Notes: generated from the letters alone by a model not told the origin. A stretch of 64,000 nt of DNA from Gorsachius magnificus (GCA_034008185.1 CM067084.1:45025099-45089098); one strand, 5' to 3'; shown: positions 14,138-27,041, numbered from the stretch's first letter. A program made the numbers and translations.

Positions 14138-14214
14138 TGGTGGGATGGCAGTGCTAGGTTAACAGTCGGACTCGATGATCAACCGAGGTGATTCTATGAT
14201 TCTATGATTCTATG
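13323..14214 (+). mobile_element. CR1 LINE, subfamily A, nested inside CR1-B
   Basis: A 5-prime-truncated CR1 of about 890 bp. It starts just upstream of the RT FADD motif (CCCTCAGTAAATTTGCAGA) and ends with three ATTCTATG tail units at 14191-14214. The protein differs from the flanking B element and matches the A copy ending at 49991 (shared [20 protein letters not shown]). The tail abuts the B linker directly at 14215. No clear target duplication is visible, which is usual for CR1. Confidence 0.88.
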
Positions 14215-16095
14215 CTGGTCAAACTAAGGAGGAAGAGGGAACTGCACAGGCAGTGGAAGCAGGGACAGGCATCATGGGAAGAGTATAGGGATGCGGTCCG
14301 GTTGTGTAGGAATGGGGTCAGGAAGGCCAAGGCGCAGCTGGAGCTAAACTTGGCTAGGGATGCAAAGAATAACAAGAAGGGTTTCTACAGGTATATCAGC
14401 CAGAAAAGGATGGTTAAAGAAAGCGTACCCCCGCTGCCCAGCGAGACTGGCAAGCTGGTAACAGCAGATGAGGAGAAGGCTGAGGTACTCAACAACTTTT
14501 TTGCCTCAGTCTTCACTGGCAACCTCTCTCCTCACCCCTCCCGAGTTGATGGATGGCATGAGGGGGACCGGGAGGGCAAAACCCCTCCTGCTGTAAGAGA
14601 AGATCAGGTTCATGACCACCTGAGGAACCTGAATGCGCATAAGTCCATGGGACCTGATGAGATGCATCCCAGAGTCCTGAGCGAATTGGCCAATGTAGTC
14701 GCCAAGCCACTCTCCATGATATTTGAAAAGTCATGGCAGTCAGGTGAAGTCCCTGGTGACTGGAAGAAGGGAAACATTGTGCCCATTTTCAAAAAGGGTA
14801 GAAAGGAAGACCCTGGGAACTACCGACCTGTCAGCCTCACCTCTGTGCCTGGGAAGATCATGGAACAGATCCTCCTAGAAGCTATGCTAAGGCACATGGA
14901 GGCCAGGGAGATAATTCGAGATAGCCAGCATGGCTTCACCAAGGGCAAGTCCTGCCTGACGAACCTAGTGTCTTTCTATGATGGTGTGACAGCATCAGTG
15001 GACAAGGGAAAACCAATAGATGTCATCTATCTGGACTTCTGCAAAGCCTTTGACACAGTCCCCCACAACATCCTTCTCTCTAAATTGGAGGGCTATGGAT
15101 TTGACGGGTGGACTGTTCGGTGGATAAGGAACTGGCTGGATGGCCGCATCCAGAGGGTAGTGGTCAATGGCTCGATGTCCAGATGGAGACCGGTGACGAG
15201 TGGTGTCCCTCAGGGGTCCGTACTGGGACCCGTGCTGTTTAATATATTCATCAATGACTTAGACAGCGAGATTGAGTGCACCCTCAGCAAGTTTGCGGAT
15301 GACACCAAACTGAGTGGTGCGGTTGACACACCAGAAGGACGGTATGTCATCCAGAGAGACCTGGACAGGCTGGAGAGGTGGGCCTGTGTGAACCTCATGA
15401 GGTTCAACAAGGCCAAGTGCAAGGTCCTGCACCTGGGTCGGGGTAACCCCCGGTATCAGTACAGGCTGGGGGAAGAAAGGATCGAGAGCAGCCCTGCCAA
15501 GAGGGACTTGGGTGTGCTGGTAGATGAAAAGCTGGACATGAGCTGGCAATGTGCGCTGGCGGCCCAGAAGGCCAACCGTATTCTGGGCAGCATCAGGAGA
15601 AGCGTGGCCAGCAGGTCGAGGGAGGTGATTCTGCCCCTCTACTCTGCTCTGGTGAGACCTCGCCTGGAGTACTGCGTCCAGCTCTGGAGCCCTCAGCACA
15701 AGAAGGACATGGAACTGTTGGAGCGGGTCCAGAGGAGGGCTACTAAAATGATCCGAGGGCTGGAGCACCTCTCTTATGAGGACAGGCTGAGAGAGTTGGG
15801 CTTGTTCAGCCTGGAGAAGAGAAGGCTGCGGGGAGACCTGATTGTGGCCTTTCAGTACCTGAAGGGGGCCTATAGGAAAGATGGGGAAAATCTTTTTAGT
15901 AGGGCCAGCTGTGTCAGGACAAGGGGTAATGGTTTTAAACTGAAGAAGGGTAGATGTAGACTGGATATAAGGAGGAAATTCTTTACAATGAGGGTGGTGA
16001 AACACTGGAACGGGTTGCCCAGAGAGGTGGTGGAGGCCCCATCCCTGGGAACATTCAAGGCCAGGTTGGATGGGGCTGTGAGCAACCTGATCTAG
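14212..16095 (+). CDS. CR1-B ORF2 reverse transcriptase region, 627-codon open frame
   Basis: In CR1 this protein reverse-transcribes the element RNA at a nicked target. The frame is fully open and has the RT landmarks in order: NYRPVSL at residues 203-209, motif A with Asp275 (YLDFCKAFD), motif B with PQG at 333-335, and motif C FADD at 361-364, then the conserved C-terminal domain to the stop at 16093-16095. The N-terminal endonuclease is missing, so the frame is a fragment of an ORF2 that is normally roughly 900-1000 residues. The ATG at 14212 is not a native start: it is the last ATG of the tail of the inserted CR1-A, fused to the B codon CTG at 14215. The frame is open because the copy is young, and I infer no host function. 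It is about 97% identical by eye to the B copy on the minus strand. Confidence 0.85.
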   Translation: MLVKLRRKRELHRQWKQGQASWEEYRDAVRLCRNGVRKAKAQLELNLARDAKNNKKGFYRYISQKRMVKESVPPLPSETGKLVTADEEKAEVLNNFFASVFTGNLSPHPSRVDGWHEGDREGKTPPAVREDQVHDHLRNLNAHKSMGPDEMHPRVLSELANVVAKPLSMIFEKSWQSGEVPGDWKKGNIVPIFKKGRKEDPGNYRPVSLTSVPGKIMEQILLEAMLRHMEAREIIRDSQHGFTKGKSCLTNLVSFYDGVTASVDKGKPIDVIYLDFCKAFDTVPHNILLSKLEGYGFDGWTVRWIRNWLDGRIQRVVVNGSMSRWRPVTSGVPQGSVLGPVLFNIFINDLDSEIECTLSKFADDTKLSGAVDTPEGRYVIQRDLDRLERWACVNLMRFNKAKCKVLHLGRGNPRYQYRLGEERIESSPAKRDLGVLVDEKLDMSWQCALAAQKANRILGSIRRSVASRSREVILPLYSALVRPRLEYCVQLWSPQHKKDMELLERVQRRATKMIRGLEHLSYEDRLRELGLFSLEKRRLRGDLIVAFQYLKGAYRKDGENLFSRASCVRTRGNGFKLKKGRCRLDIRRKFFTMRVVKHWNGLPREVVEAPSLGTFKARLDGAVSNLI

Positions 16096-16195
16096 TTAGC
16101 GGTGTCCCTGCTCACTGCAGGGGGGTTGGACTAGATGACCTCTAGGGGTCCCTTCCAACCCAAAACATTCTATGATTCTATGATTCAATGATTCC

Positions 16196-17992
16196 AAGAT
16201 ACGTATGTGGTTCCTTAAGTTGCTATATTAACCAGATAGGGGGATGCCCACACTTTATCACATTTTACTATAGTCATGTTATACAATAGCATAACAGCAC
16301 TTGATTTTCCTTCAGGAAAAAGTGGTTATAGTAGCATGTGTGTTTAGGACCTTTTCATGACTTGTTCCCATAAAATATTTTTCTCTTAAGAGGATACTAG
16401 TGAGGTATATGAAGCTCTGCACATCATCTTATTTTTGTATTTTGAAACTGAGAGTGAACAGAGAGCTACATCACAAAGTTACAAATGGAGCTTCAGAATG
16501 ATAAATCTCTCTAATCAAGAGTTACATACTCTTACTTATTGGAAAGGAATATAAAAAGCACCCTAAGTGAAAGGGGGCACTAATAATAAGAAATAGATAT
16601 TAGGCACACATGTACATACTATCAGACAATGATCATCCTGTTAATTCACTTAATGATATAATTTTTTATTTTCATATAATTGCCTCTTTGTACTTTAAAT
16701 ATAGCAGAGCATCAGCAATAATATAATATTTATGCTCAGAATATTTATGCACAGTAGAGGGTGCCAAACAGTATGCAAAACCACTTCCTATGCTAATAAT
16801 TTCTACAACTAATGATTTAATGTGATGGAGAATGGAGATTAATGTGAAAATATTTCTCAGTTGCAGCTATGTTTCCTAAGGAAAGCAAACAGAAAATCAA
16901 GTCCTCTTTTATACGTTTTAAGTTGCTATTGCCAGCAAGTAATAAAACTGACAGATTTTCAGGACATAGATCTGAGACATTTTTGGTAGCTATATCAACA
17001 TCTGTTTTTCCAGACATGTTAAAACATGACTGCTTTATCCATTCTATCGTAACACTAAGTATGGGAGTTAGGAAGAACATTTAATAATCATACAACAGTG
17101 GTTTGTTTCTGTGGTGAAAATACTGGATTCAAGGAGATTTGCACTGTAGTCCCAACTGAGATCCTGATTGTCTTGTTATTCTTCCTAGGGATTTTTAACT
17201 CATTGTGAGTTCGCCAGACTTTGTCAAGTCATTTTCTTGGGGATAATGGTATTGAATGCTTGGAAGTACCAATGAAATAGTGCATGGTACCACCTTTCCC
17301 TCTGGACTTTTTAGTCATGCTAAGATCTCCAGGAACCAAGAAACAGAGACCCTTAAGTATTCTGAACTCAAAGTTTTTCAGACCCAATGTTCTCCCGGCT
17401 GTCCTAGGGATAATGACCTAGCACATTCTAAATATGCACTCATAGCCCATTCTAAATTTTTAAGCAATTCATATCATTCAGGAGAAGGAGTCCAAGTCAA
17501 TTTGTGAAGTTAAGTCCAACACATCTCTTTGGCAGAGTAAATTTGTGATTTGGGTAACCTGTACTGCACCAGAGATATATTCAGACACTGTCAATGATAT
17601 TCCCCCAAAATAATTTCTTATTTGCGAACTTATGCAATATCTTTCCCTTTCCTGCAATCACTAATACAGAGTTAGTAAATTTATTTTTACCAGACCTACA
17701 GACAAGTGCTGTATCTCTGGTCTCTACCTAAAATCTTAACATGAAAGGAAGTTTATTTCTAATTATATATAAACCTCACTTTTGAAATCAGACATAATGG
17801 ATCCCCATGTATTACCATACCACACATGGAATGGAAAACAACCTCCAAATCTGCCTAATTTACAACTGCAGCTCTGTCAAGCTTCTTTAACAATCCCTCA
17901 CCTTTCAATATATTTTCACTTTACATGGAAGGTATAAGTGTGGAGGGTGCAGAAAACTGCTAGTGACTATTCCCAGGTGGAAGTGGGTGAAA
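16196..17992. other. AT-rich non-coding DNA, no gene seen
   Basis: Nothing recognisable. A weak MIR-like word (GAAACTGAGAG and following) near 16443-16490 is too short and diverged to annotate. Confidence 0.6.
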
Positions 17993-18212
17993 GAATCATA
18001 GAATCATAGAATACCAGGTTGGAAGTGACCTCAAGGATCATCTGGTCCAACCTTTCAAGGCAAGAGCACAGCCTGGACAAGATGGCGCAGCACCCTGTCC
18101 AGCTGAGTCTTAAAAGTGTAGCAGAGTCAACCACATCCCTGGGGAGATTATTCCAATGGTTGACTCTTCTCATTGCAAAAAATTTTCCTCTTATGTCCAA
18201 CTGGAATGTTGC
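17993..18212 (-). mobile_element. CR1 LINE 3-prime fragment
   Basis: The plus strand starts with GAATCATAGAATCATAGAAT (the tail on the opposite strand), then the CR1 3-UTR (GGTTGGAAGTGACCTCAAGGA) and antisense ORF2 C-terminus. The minus-strand frame reads words such as LDIRGKFFAMRRVNHWNNLPR, the usual CR1 C-terminus with decay. It is followed by an A-rich tract at about 18226-18253. Several hundred to thousands of 5-prime bases are missing. Confidence 0.85.
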
Positions 18213-21200
18213 CAAGAGCAACTTTAAAAAAAAAAGAAAAAAGAAGAAGAAGGCAGGGTTAATTTTGTATTTTCATATAGCTTAGAATAATGCTGATTAT
18301 TTTCCAAAAAGGGTGGCAAATGTGGGAAATCTAAAGGTCTGGAGGAGGATTTAAAGAAAACTTTGACTTGCAGAAAATAATCAGACCAGCTTAATGCACA
18401 CAAATATACTGTAGCATATTTCTAAACAATCTGTAAGCATCTAGCAGACAATGAGGTTATAAGAATCAGTCAACATGAACTTTAAAATTGTGTTGACCTA
18501 TTTTCTCTTTTTATAAGGTTATTAGCTTGTGGGAGCAGAGGAAAAACGGATCTGATTAACAGCTTTAACATCATAGTGTAATACAGTCTGACACAGAATT
18601 GCCATAAGAAACAATAAAAATATGATCTAGATCAAATTACTTTTTAAAGGTTGCATGACTGCACAGGAGCTGTAAAAGCATTATTAGTAAATGTGTCTGA
18701 AACTGGATTGATAAATCAGTGGGATTATCACAAACTTTAGCCTTGTTTTTGAAGTATTCAACATGTTTTTAATACACTGGATAACAGCAGAGTTAAAGCC
18801 TACACTTATAACATCCACAAATGATACTAAGTAGTTTGGAGAGCAGTGTTCAATTCAAATATTTCTTAATAAGTTTGTGAAATGGCCAGAAAGAAAATTA
18901 TATTCAATAAAAAACACATTCTAAATGCATTATCTCAGAAAGAAACAATACATTTTTGGAGTCCAAATGGGAAGTAACAGTTCAGTAATAAAGTATCTAA
19001 GGGCACAGTTACAGCGGAACACAAATCCAATAAGAGTTGTATTATACTAATAAGAAAAAAAAAAGGTCACGGATTCTGCTTCTTTATATACAAGATTAGT
19101 AACTGAGTTTATTTTGTACATGAGGCTTTGGCAAAAGTATGTTGCAAGCCTTCAGCCATAATTTAGAAATATGCAGGTGATGTAAGGAAAATCCAGAGGA
19201 CAAAAAAACCAGCCAGAAGATCTGACCAGAGTGATGCATCACAAAAGCAATTTTTTAAAAGTAATTACTTTATTTGAAGCGCTGTAAACAATTACTGTTC
19301 TATGAAACTGTGTTTGTAATATAACATAACTTCATTCAGAATCATTCAGAATAGTTTTTTTAGATTTTACTTTAATGAATTAGTTTCTAAACCAAAAGGA
19401 ATTTTCATAAATGGGTGAAAGAAACGGTCTCCCTGTTCCAGTATTCATTCCTCGTCAATCATAGAGCTGATGGAACACTTGCAATACAAATTCAGCTTTT
19501 TGTTCCCAGACATTTTGCAAAAATGAATAAGCTGTTGGACTTTTTTTTAAACTTTGTTCAATATTTACCATTATTGACTAATATTTTATTGAGACAAATG
19601 TCAGTCTAAAACTGACACCGCTCCTGACTGATCCCAGGAACTGTTCACTGTAAAGAGTAATTGAGTATTTCTTATGCATTATTTAACCTAACTGACTGTT
19701 ACCCAGCTTCAAAAAGTTTATTCTTCTGACTGGCTAGTTTTAATTTTAGCTCCAAGAACATTTTTCTTTGCATACTGATTCATGGTGTGTATACTTGCAG
19801 ACAAATAAGTACGTTCTTTCATGTGTGAGTGACCTCCAAATATTTATGTAAATTAATCCAAATCTAGTCCAAACATTTGGAACTTGAATTTAGTTTGAAC
19901 TGGTCTTTTTTTTTTGCCTCAAATGTGTGTAGTTCTTTATTATTCCTATTGTTAACACCAATTAATGACAACTCCCTGCTATTCAACAAAATGTGTGTGT
20001 ATGCATATACATATACTAAAATGGCTAAAATAATCATAAACATGGCCAGTTCTGTGTTGTTTTTCATATTGGAAATGGTGAGAATTAACATTTTCACTCT
20101 CACTGTTTGAATTTACCTCTGCCTACCTTAATGGTAAAAGCACATTTAAAAAACCTGAGGCATACTGAAAGTATGCATAATTTTGCTGCATAATTGGCAG
20201 GCACAATATCATGTTACCAAGTACCGCATGAATTTTGTACTTGCAAATTAGCTAGATACTATTTGTCACTGCAGACATAGAACTATGCTTCCAGTTACCC
20301 AAAGATCAGGGCAAAAGGCAGGGCAAATGTACACTGCTTCTAACATGTTCTTTTGATTGCCATGCAGTCAGTCAGTCGTTACTTGTTTGAAGCCTGTTAT
20401 CCAAAGTTCATTCACACACACGCAGCCATTCTCCCAAATGTTAGGAAAACGTGCTGTTACAACAAACCTGCTCCAGCTCTTCTATTGATTCACATTCTTT
20501 CTCTAAGCATTCACCTTTGTGAAAATCTCTCTTTTTTTCCCTACTTTTTAGATGAGTAAAGTGCTTAAAGGTAGAGAGGTAGTTCTCACAGCACATACTG
20601 AAATGTGTGCATGCTTGCAGCAAAATGTAAAACAAAAGGATTTTCAAGCCAGACAGTTCTGCAGAAAGTTGTTTCTTCAGGTGATGCATACTCCTAGCCT
20701 CCATTATAATACTAACAAGAACTGAATATATGCACTGATGAGTCTCAAATGAACTGAACGAGGCAAGGAAATAAAACCCAAAAAACCTATACTTTTTTTC
20801 CTCATAATTTTAAAAATAATTGGTAGCCACTACAGTTAGCATTCTACACCTGCCAGATTTGCTATGGTTATCTGACTGGAAAGAGAGCTTTACAAACAGG
20901 TTTGGTTTTGTTATATTTAGTCTGTTCCTTCAAGGAAAACATCAAGAAAAGAAAAGGACAAGAAACTCAGTTTTCTCCATAAAATTCAAGCAGTTAAGTC
21001 AAGCTTCAAAGTGTCAACATGTTGACTGTGCCAGCTGCATACCGGTGCAAGTGAAGCTTGAAACCAGAAGTAAGCATTCAAGGTGATGAACACAGCATCC
21101 TGGTTCACTGGCAAGTACACAAAGAGTATACCTACCTATGAGAGTGCTGTTCTAACACTTAAGCACCATCCCTTTCTGACATGTGAAGACACCCCCTCTA

Positions 21201-21786
21201 GTATTCCTGATAAATCTTTTCTGAACGGCAAGACATTGAATTACGCAAATTTATTAGAAATTTTTGCAATGTCTTTAATGAAACCATATTCTTTAAATAG
21301 AAAGACCTGAAAAGTATGAAGACATTTATTGAAATTATGAGAGCTGCTGTGCGAAAACAATTTGATACAGTGCAAGAGCAGTGCAAGGGCATATACCATC
21401 TAAACTCGTAATTACCCTTTACGCAATAGTATGAATTGAACACAATGTTCTGGCAGTAATGATGGATTTGTTGCTCCTTTAGTAAGCATTTTATCTGAGA
21501 GAGTCTGCCTCCCTAAGCCTCACACCACACACAAGTGCTGCCCAGCCTTTCCGTTTCTTTCAGACCAATATATGACGTATTTAGCAACTAACTGGACTGA
21601 TATGCGGATAAGGGCATAATGACTGAAGTAATTTTGATATACTAAATCAATGAAGTGAAGAGAGGAAAATGTCTGTTATTTGAACAATAAATTATTTGTT
21701 ATAATTCTTATTTAGGTAGGCACTACAGGAGAGGTGAGTTCCAGCTAAAAATTCAGACTGAAATTCAGATATCACCAGAATTTCCT
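18213..21786. other. AT-rich non-coding DNA, no gene seen
   Basis: No gene or identifiable element. Open frames here are all below about 90 codons and lack recognisable domains. Confidence 0.65.
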
Positions 21787-22206
21787 CACAGAATTCACAG
21801 AATTGCAAGGGTTGGAAGGGACCTCAGGAGATCATCGAGTCCAACCCCCCTGCTAAAGCAGGTTCTCCTAGAGCATGTTACACAGGACTTCATCCAGGCG
21901 GGCTTTGAATATCTCCAGAGAAGGAGACTCCACAACCCCCCTGGGCAGCCTGTTCCAGTGCTCCATCACCCTCAGAGTAAAGAAGTTTTTCCTCATGTTC
22001 AACTGAAACCTCTTATGTTTCAGTTTGCACCCATTGCCCCTTGTCCTGTCGCTGGACACCACTGCAGAGAGTCTGGCTCCCTCCTCTTGACTTCCACCCT
22101 TAAGATATTGGTATGTGTGGATGAGGTCCCCTCTCAGTCTTCTCTTCTTCAGGCTAAACAAGCCCAACTGTCTCCTCATAGGGGAGCCTTTCCTCATAGG
22201 GGAGTT
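21787..22206 (-). mobile_element. CR1 LINE 3-prime fragment, third type
   Basis: The minus-strand frame reads the CR1 ORF2 end ([21 protein letters not shown], then [21 protein letters not shown]) followed by the 3-UTR; the tail is reduced to about two ATTCTGTG-like units near 21787. The element differs from both A and B at many residues and is a separate subfamily. At its 5-prime edge an 18-bp unit (core TCCTCATAGGGGAG) is duplicated at 22173-22208, right at the truncation point. Confidence 0.88.
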
Positions 22207-25200
22207 ACTGTAGCAGCTGAGCCAAAGATTTTGGGTTTGAGCCATCTTTACACAAAAAAAGCCCAACAATATCCTTTAGACTGGAATGCTTTATTGCCAA
22301 ATTTTGTTCCTCCATTTTGTAGAGCACACTTACAACAATAACCTATGCACAAGCTGCTTAAAAGGAACAGAACCCCCTGTTTACTGATATGCTGATTAAA
22401 GAACAGCACTTTGTGAGGAAGTGATATTTGGCAACTGTGTCAGCTTAGGCATTGAAAGGTCCTGTTTAAAAATTATGTCTGGAGACTAAAGCACTACCCA
22501 TCAAAAAGAGCACATTCAAAGGTATTTCTCCTGGCATTAGGAAAAGTTGAGCCAGAAACTGTAGTATAAAGCTTTTCTGTACATTAACAGAAATCTAAAA
22601 TCCCATGTATAGGACAAGGAGAAAAAATGCTCCTTTTCTACAATGTTTTGTCAGCCTCAAGATTTAAAATGAACAGTCCCAATATTTTTCCTGTCATTTG
22701 CTAAAACTATGAAAGAGAAAAAGCTAATTATTTAGAATAAAAGTTAATATTACTCCTGGGCTTTTGGAGGGGTTTCTCCTGTTTTGGATACAAAGTGGGA
22801 TTAAAGGCTACCTCCCTCCACCAACTACTTCTTTGAGAAGCACAAATTGAAAATCTAACAACTACTTTCTGTGGAAAATATCTCTGACAATTCATTTTTC
22901 ATTTGATTTTGTTTGAGTGCAGAACAATGTGGACTTCTGGACTAAAATCAATGGCAGTGTGTTTGAAGATACAGAATAGAGCAAAAGGGAGCGCTGATGG
23001 CTTTTGTTCTCAACATACTGACACACTTCTTGAATGTATGAGGTTTGGTCTGTGTCAGTGTACCCAAGCAGTCACACAAATTATTTAGCACCGCAACTGA
23101 AGAAAGCTGCTTAATTAATTCTAAAACTCCAATTAACATATGGGTGATTTGTGACAGTCCCTTACAACCTACGCTGAACTACTTTGGCCAGACAGACTAA
23201 TAATTAGTATTCTTAAACTCAGATACGCTTGCATAACATCGCAATGTATATACCATGTAAGATTTTTTCTTACTGTTGAAATATAAAAGATATATTTGAC
23301 TGTATTTGTGATCCTATAAAAAGTTTTAATGATGAAATTGTGGCATTAGCAGACAGCAGTAAATAAATTACATACAGTAGTGTTGTTTTAAAAGTTTTCT
23401 TCTACAGCAACAACAATTCAGATTATTACAAAGATTATGCTAGTAGTTAGGCATTTAGAAATGTCTGCAAGGAAATAGGAACCTTTTGCTTTTCAGAGTC
23501 AAATCTTTGAGTGACACATTGGACTATAGCATGGAAATACTATAATCTCTTGAGGATGCAAAACCAGAGTCTGGAATGAGCAAGAGGCACAAGCAGAGAC
23601 ACTCTGTAATGCTGTGATCAATTTACATAAAAGATGTGGACGTTGCTCAACTACTTCATGAAATTCATATTGTTTCCTATTTCAGATAACATTGAATGAC
23701 ACATTTCCTACCTATAGCATAAATACGTATTATTAAAAAAGGGGTTTTTTACTAGTCATATTTATAAAAGCCTTTCATCAGTCACAAAGCAGTAATAGCG
23801 CATGAATCAAACAATATTACTGTCTGCTGTGGTTTTTTATCCCTCAGTCAATAACAGGTCATCAAGTAATGTATCCTCAATAGATGCAGAACTTCTGAAC
23901 ACTACTGAAAATTAAAATAGTCATCACTGACAACACACTACACATTGCTTTTATCTAGCTTTAATAAATGATTAATCTATTTAGTATAACCACATGGCTC
24001 ATTTAAATTATATGGCTACTATATATTTTAAAAGGCAGCTGGAAAAGTGTTTCTTCAAATTAAATTGTCACATTAGATAAATATATATGCCAGATATAGT
24101 GATAAGCATCCAAAACATGGTTGTTTATGTCAATGAGTAACAGTGAATTAATCTCTGGTATGAGACTTGAATTTAGAGCCTCCAAACAATAAAAGAAAAT
24201 GTAGTAGACCTGAATGATTGTCAAAAAATTCTCATTGTTCAAATTAAGAGAAATATGAAAGTTAAAAAATCTTTAACTTACTTACATTTCGCAACATTAT
24301 ATTTTTTTAGTATTAGGTAACATTTACAGCTTCGAAAAAACTGTCACTATTGTTTTTCTTTTAAGAGTGCACAGTTGTAAAACTATGAGTATCCCTCACA
24401 GTAGGAAAATTGTGAGCAGCAGAAATCCAGCTGACTTACACAAAACTATTCTGTATCCTATGTTAGCAAATACTGAAATTGTACTACATATCCTGGGTGG
24501 AAGATCATTACATTTCAGCATTATCTCCCACTTTTTAATCTCATTTACCTAGGAATATGTGATGAATCGAGTGTTCAGATTTAGCTTCTGTTATTTAAAG
24601 CATATATAAAGCATAACAGGATGTGATGGCCCTGATGTGTTTGCCTTTTATTCATTCACATTTGTTGTCCAAGCCAGTGGCAGATTTGTTTTCCAGTGGG
24701 GTCTGTTTTTACACAATTGCTTTTATCAACTTCACAGCTGGGTTGGCTGAGAAACAAGGAGGTCAAATATCTTGTCAAACCTTGCAGAGTCTATGGCTCA
24801 GTTAGGATTATAATTTGCTCTGGGCAACTGGTGCCTCTGTGGTTTGCTAAATTAAATGTTAGATAATGGGCACCCGGATATTTTGAGATGCCTGGATATA
24901 TTTATGGATGGTAAAGGAGACTTTGGTACTAATTACTTGTTACTATTGTACAGTAAGCTACTTTGTAGTTGGTTTAAATCCATTCCTACTGAACTGCAAT
25001 ATGTGCATATACATATTGTTCAATGTGACTAAGATTTATGTTAGAATTTCAATGTCTTCCAGATCAACTCAAAATTAATAAATTTTCCAAAAAATTAAAA
25101 ACCAAAAATTAAAATCCTGCATAAACTATCCTTAGGGGAATAATCAGAACTCATTTTTTCAGGATGTTAATGTTCATTCCATGTTTAAGAATCTTCTCAA

Positions 25201-25589
25201 ATATCCAAAGTACAAACATTCCTACTGTTGCTCAATCAATATTTACAGTTTGAAAACATATTCTTGTCACAAATTTTTCAGGTCAGTGAAAAATAAGCAC
25301 TTATAAAGGGACTAAATAACAAAGGGGAACAGAATGATATAATTTATTTCTACCACCAACTGAATAGCCCATAAATAATGAGAAGTGTTAAGTTATTAAG
25401 GTCATATCTCTCTACATAAGAAAAACCTAGATTTGCCTGGACCATTGTCACCTATTGTGTATTATTTCACACATAGAAGGTTTTTTAAAACTGTCATTCC
25501 TGTACATTTCTATATTACAAAAGTCCTAAAGCTATAACACATTTGTGAAGACTACCACAAAGACTTTTTATTACTCAAGTGGACTTGCA
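22207..25589. other. AT-rich non-coding DNA around one MIR-like remnant
   Basis: No gene recognised. The only element I can name is the MIR-like remnant at 24722-24825. All other frames are short and undistinguished. Confidence 0.6.
24722..24825 (+). mobile_element. MIR-like CORE-SINE remnant
   Basis: The order of words fits the SINE core known from MIR: CAGCTGGG, GCTGAGAAACAAGGAGGTCAAAT, CTTGTCAAACC and a later CAGTTAGGATTATAA, spaced as in the family. Divergence is high, so this is an ancient inactive remnant recognised by pattern only. Confidence 0.45.
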
Positions 25590-25780
25590 TTCTGTAATTC
25601 CACTGAGTCTGCAATTCAATTATGTACTGTATGAAAAGGTGTTTGTTCTGTTCTAAACCAGCTACCTGGTCTTATTACTTAGTGCCCTAGTTCCAGACGT
25701 CTGAAAAATAGCAAATAATTGTTCTCTATTTCCTCTTGGCATGCAGTTCATGATTTTACAGATTTCTGGCACGTCTTCTC
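25590..25780 (-). mobile_element. Ancient CR1/L3-like LINE remnant
   Basis: Reading the minus strand from about 25770 down gives EDVPEICKIMNCMPRGNRE, then QLFAIFQTSGTRALSNK. The order matches the conserved C-terminal block of CR1-clade ORF2 ([13 protein letters not shown] in the young copies here, followed by the LFS...RTRGN region). It is far more diverged than the A and B copies. The call rests on the amino-acid pattern alone. Confidence 0.45.
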
Positions 25781-26980
25781 TTAAAAGTACTATTCTATTT
25801 TTTTCAATAATGCAAAAGACAAGACAAATGGAAAAATATTTTTTTATTAAATTTAGCAGCTTCTTGTAATGACACTTGATTTTGGGAAAAAATCCTCAGG
25901 CATATCTTTCATCAGTAGCAGAAATGCCCTTTAACTCCTTTGAGTGACTATGAAGTCAAATGACTGGAATGGCCTTACTGTTATTGGACGAACTTTTTAT
26001 GACACACAGATCTATTCACCACTCAGGCCAGTGTTCAGTTTTTCTAAACATTGTTAATTTTTGAAACTTTAACAAGTCACTCCTCGACTCCTTCTTGACC
26101 TGCCCTGGTGAGACTAAATTTATCTTCCTTTATGTTCCACCTTCTCTTAAGCATACGTATCACAAAACAGTCTTTATTTACATAACCACAAACTATTTTC
26201 CTCAGAAGGTCTCTAATTCACCCAGTCCTTAGTGTGAAGCTGGTTCCTGTGCATTCCAGCCTGGCCAGCACATATTCCTCTATACTACCTGCAGTAAAAT
26301 ACGTAGTGAACAGCAGAAACTGCTTCTCTGTTCTCAATATATCTTTTGAACTTTTACTTGACTCCAAAGCAGCCAGGAAATGTCAAAAACCTGTTCAGTC
26401 CTTGCTTGGAATTATACAGAAAATCTGTTTCTTAGTTTTACACCTTCAAAGCAGCAGAGTCCAGAAACTCTACTGAATAACATAATTTGACAAAAAAAGA
26501 TGAACAGAAAAATGTGCACCCTTGGTAAAGGTACTTAATTTTTATACAGTCCCTTAATGTCAAGTTTCAAATCCCTAACTCATAGTATGATAGCAGCAGT
26601 GTCTTTCAGCAAAATGATTGCATGGATTTAATATGGACAAAAAAAAATCCTTTTCTCTCATCAAGTTTATTCTGAGAAATGAATATCTTGGTCAAACTTT
26701 GATAAAATAAATTTATACAAATGATTAAGTAGCATAATTTGAAATATCAGACAAAAATTGCTACAGGCTTTATATAACAGTTTATACCTTGAATTGACAT
26801 AGCATCATTGTAACCAGAATAATCAGTTGCTCATTTGTGCTTTTATAGATTCACTTTGTCACTCACAACAACTGGATGAAGGCTAGGCTCTAGCCTCTTT
26901 CCTCTGTGATGTCAAAGTATCTAGCAAATCTAAACAAATAAGTGAAAAACCACACAATCTGTCACCATCTGAAAAATATA
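25781..26980. other. Non-coding DNA, no gene seen
   Basis: No gene or certain element. The ancient CR1 upstream may extend further into 26030-26160, but I cannot support its limits. Confidence 0.55.
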
Positions 26981-27011
26981 TGGCGCCAACCAATATGATC
27001 TCCAGAAGCCA

Positions 27012-27017
27012 TTTATT
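27012..27017 (-). terminator. LTR poly(A) signal AATAAA
   Basis: TTTATT on the plus strand, that is AATAAA on the minus strand, directly downstream of the LTR TATA box and upstream of the U5-like end. Confidence 0.6.
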
Positions 27018-27034
27018 ATAGCTTTGCATACAGC

Positions 27035-27041
27035 TTTTATA
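27035..27041 (-). promoter_or_regulatory. LTR TATA box
   Basis: TTTTATA on the plus strand gives TATAAAA on the minus strand, with flanks AGAG and GCTG. Its position between the U3 repeats and the AATAAA suggests the LTR promoter. Activity is not implied. Confidence 0.6.

Larger units (their letters stand above)
13120..16195 (+). mobile_element. CR1 LINE, subfamily B, 5-prime truncated and interrupted
   Basis: This is one CR1 copy in two pieces: 13120-13322 and 14215-16195. The first piece encodes the linker between endonuclease and RT (ending near the residues AWLRR). The second resumes in the same linker ([15 protein letters not shown]) and runs through RT, stop codon, 3-UTR and (ATTCTATG)n tail at 16167-16195. 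The other B copy at 33568-36331 carries matching linker sequence, which supports the joining. Sequence between the pieces belongs to an inserted CR1-A. The host copy lacks ORF1 and most of the endonuclease domain, so it was dead on arrival. Confidence 0.85.

Noticed and set aside
15259..16005. 248-codon minus-strand open frame
   Set aside because: Antisense shadow of the GC-rich CR1-B RT frame on the plus strand.
16435..16500. Weak MIR-like words
   Set aside because: Only one block fits, and the following core words are out of order.
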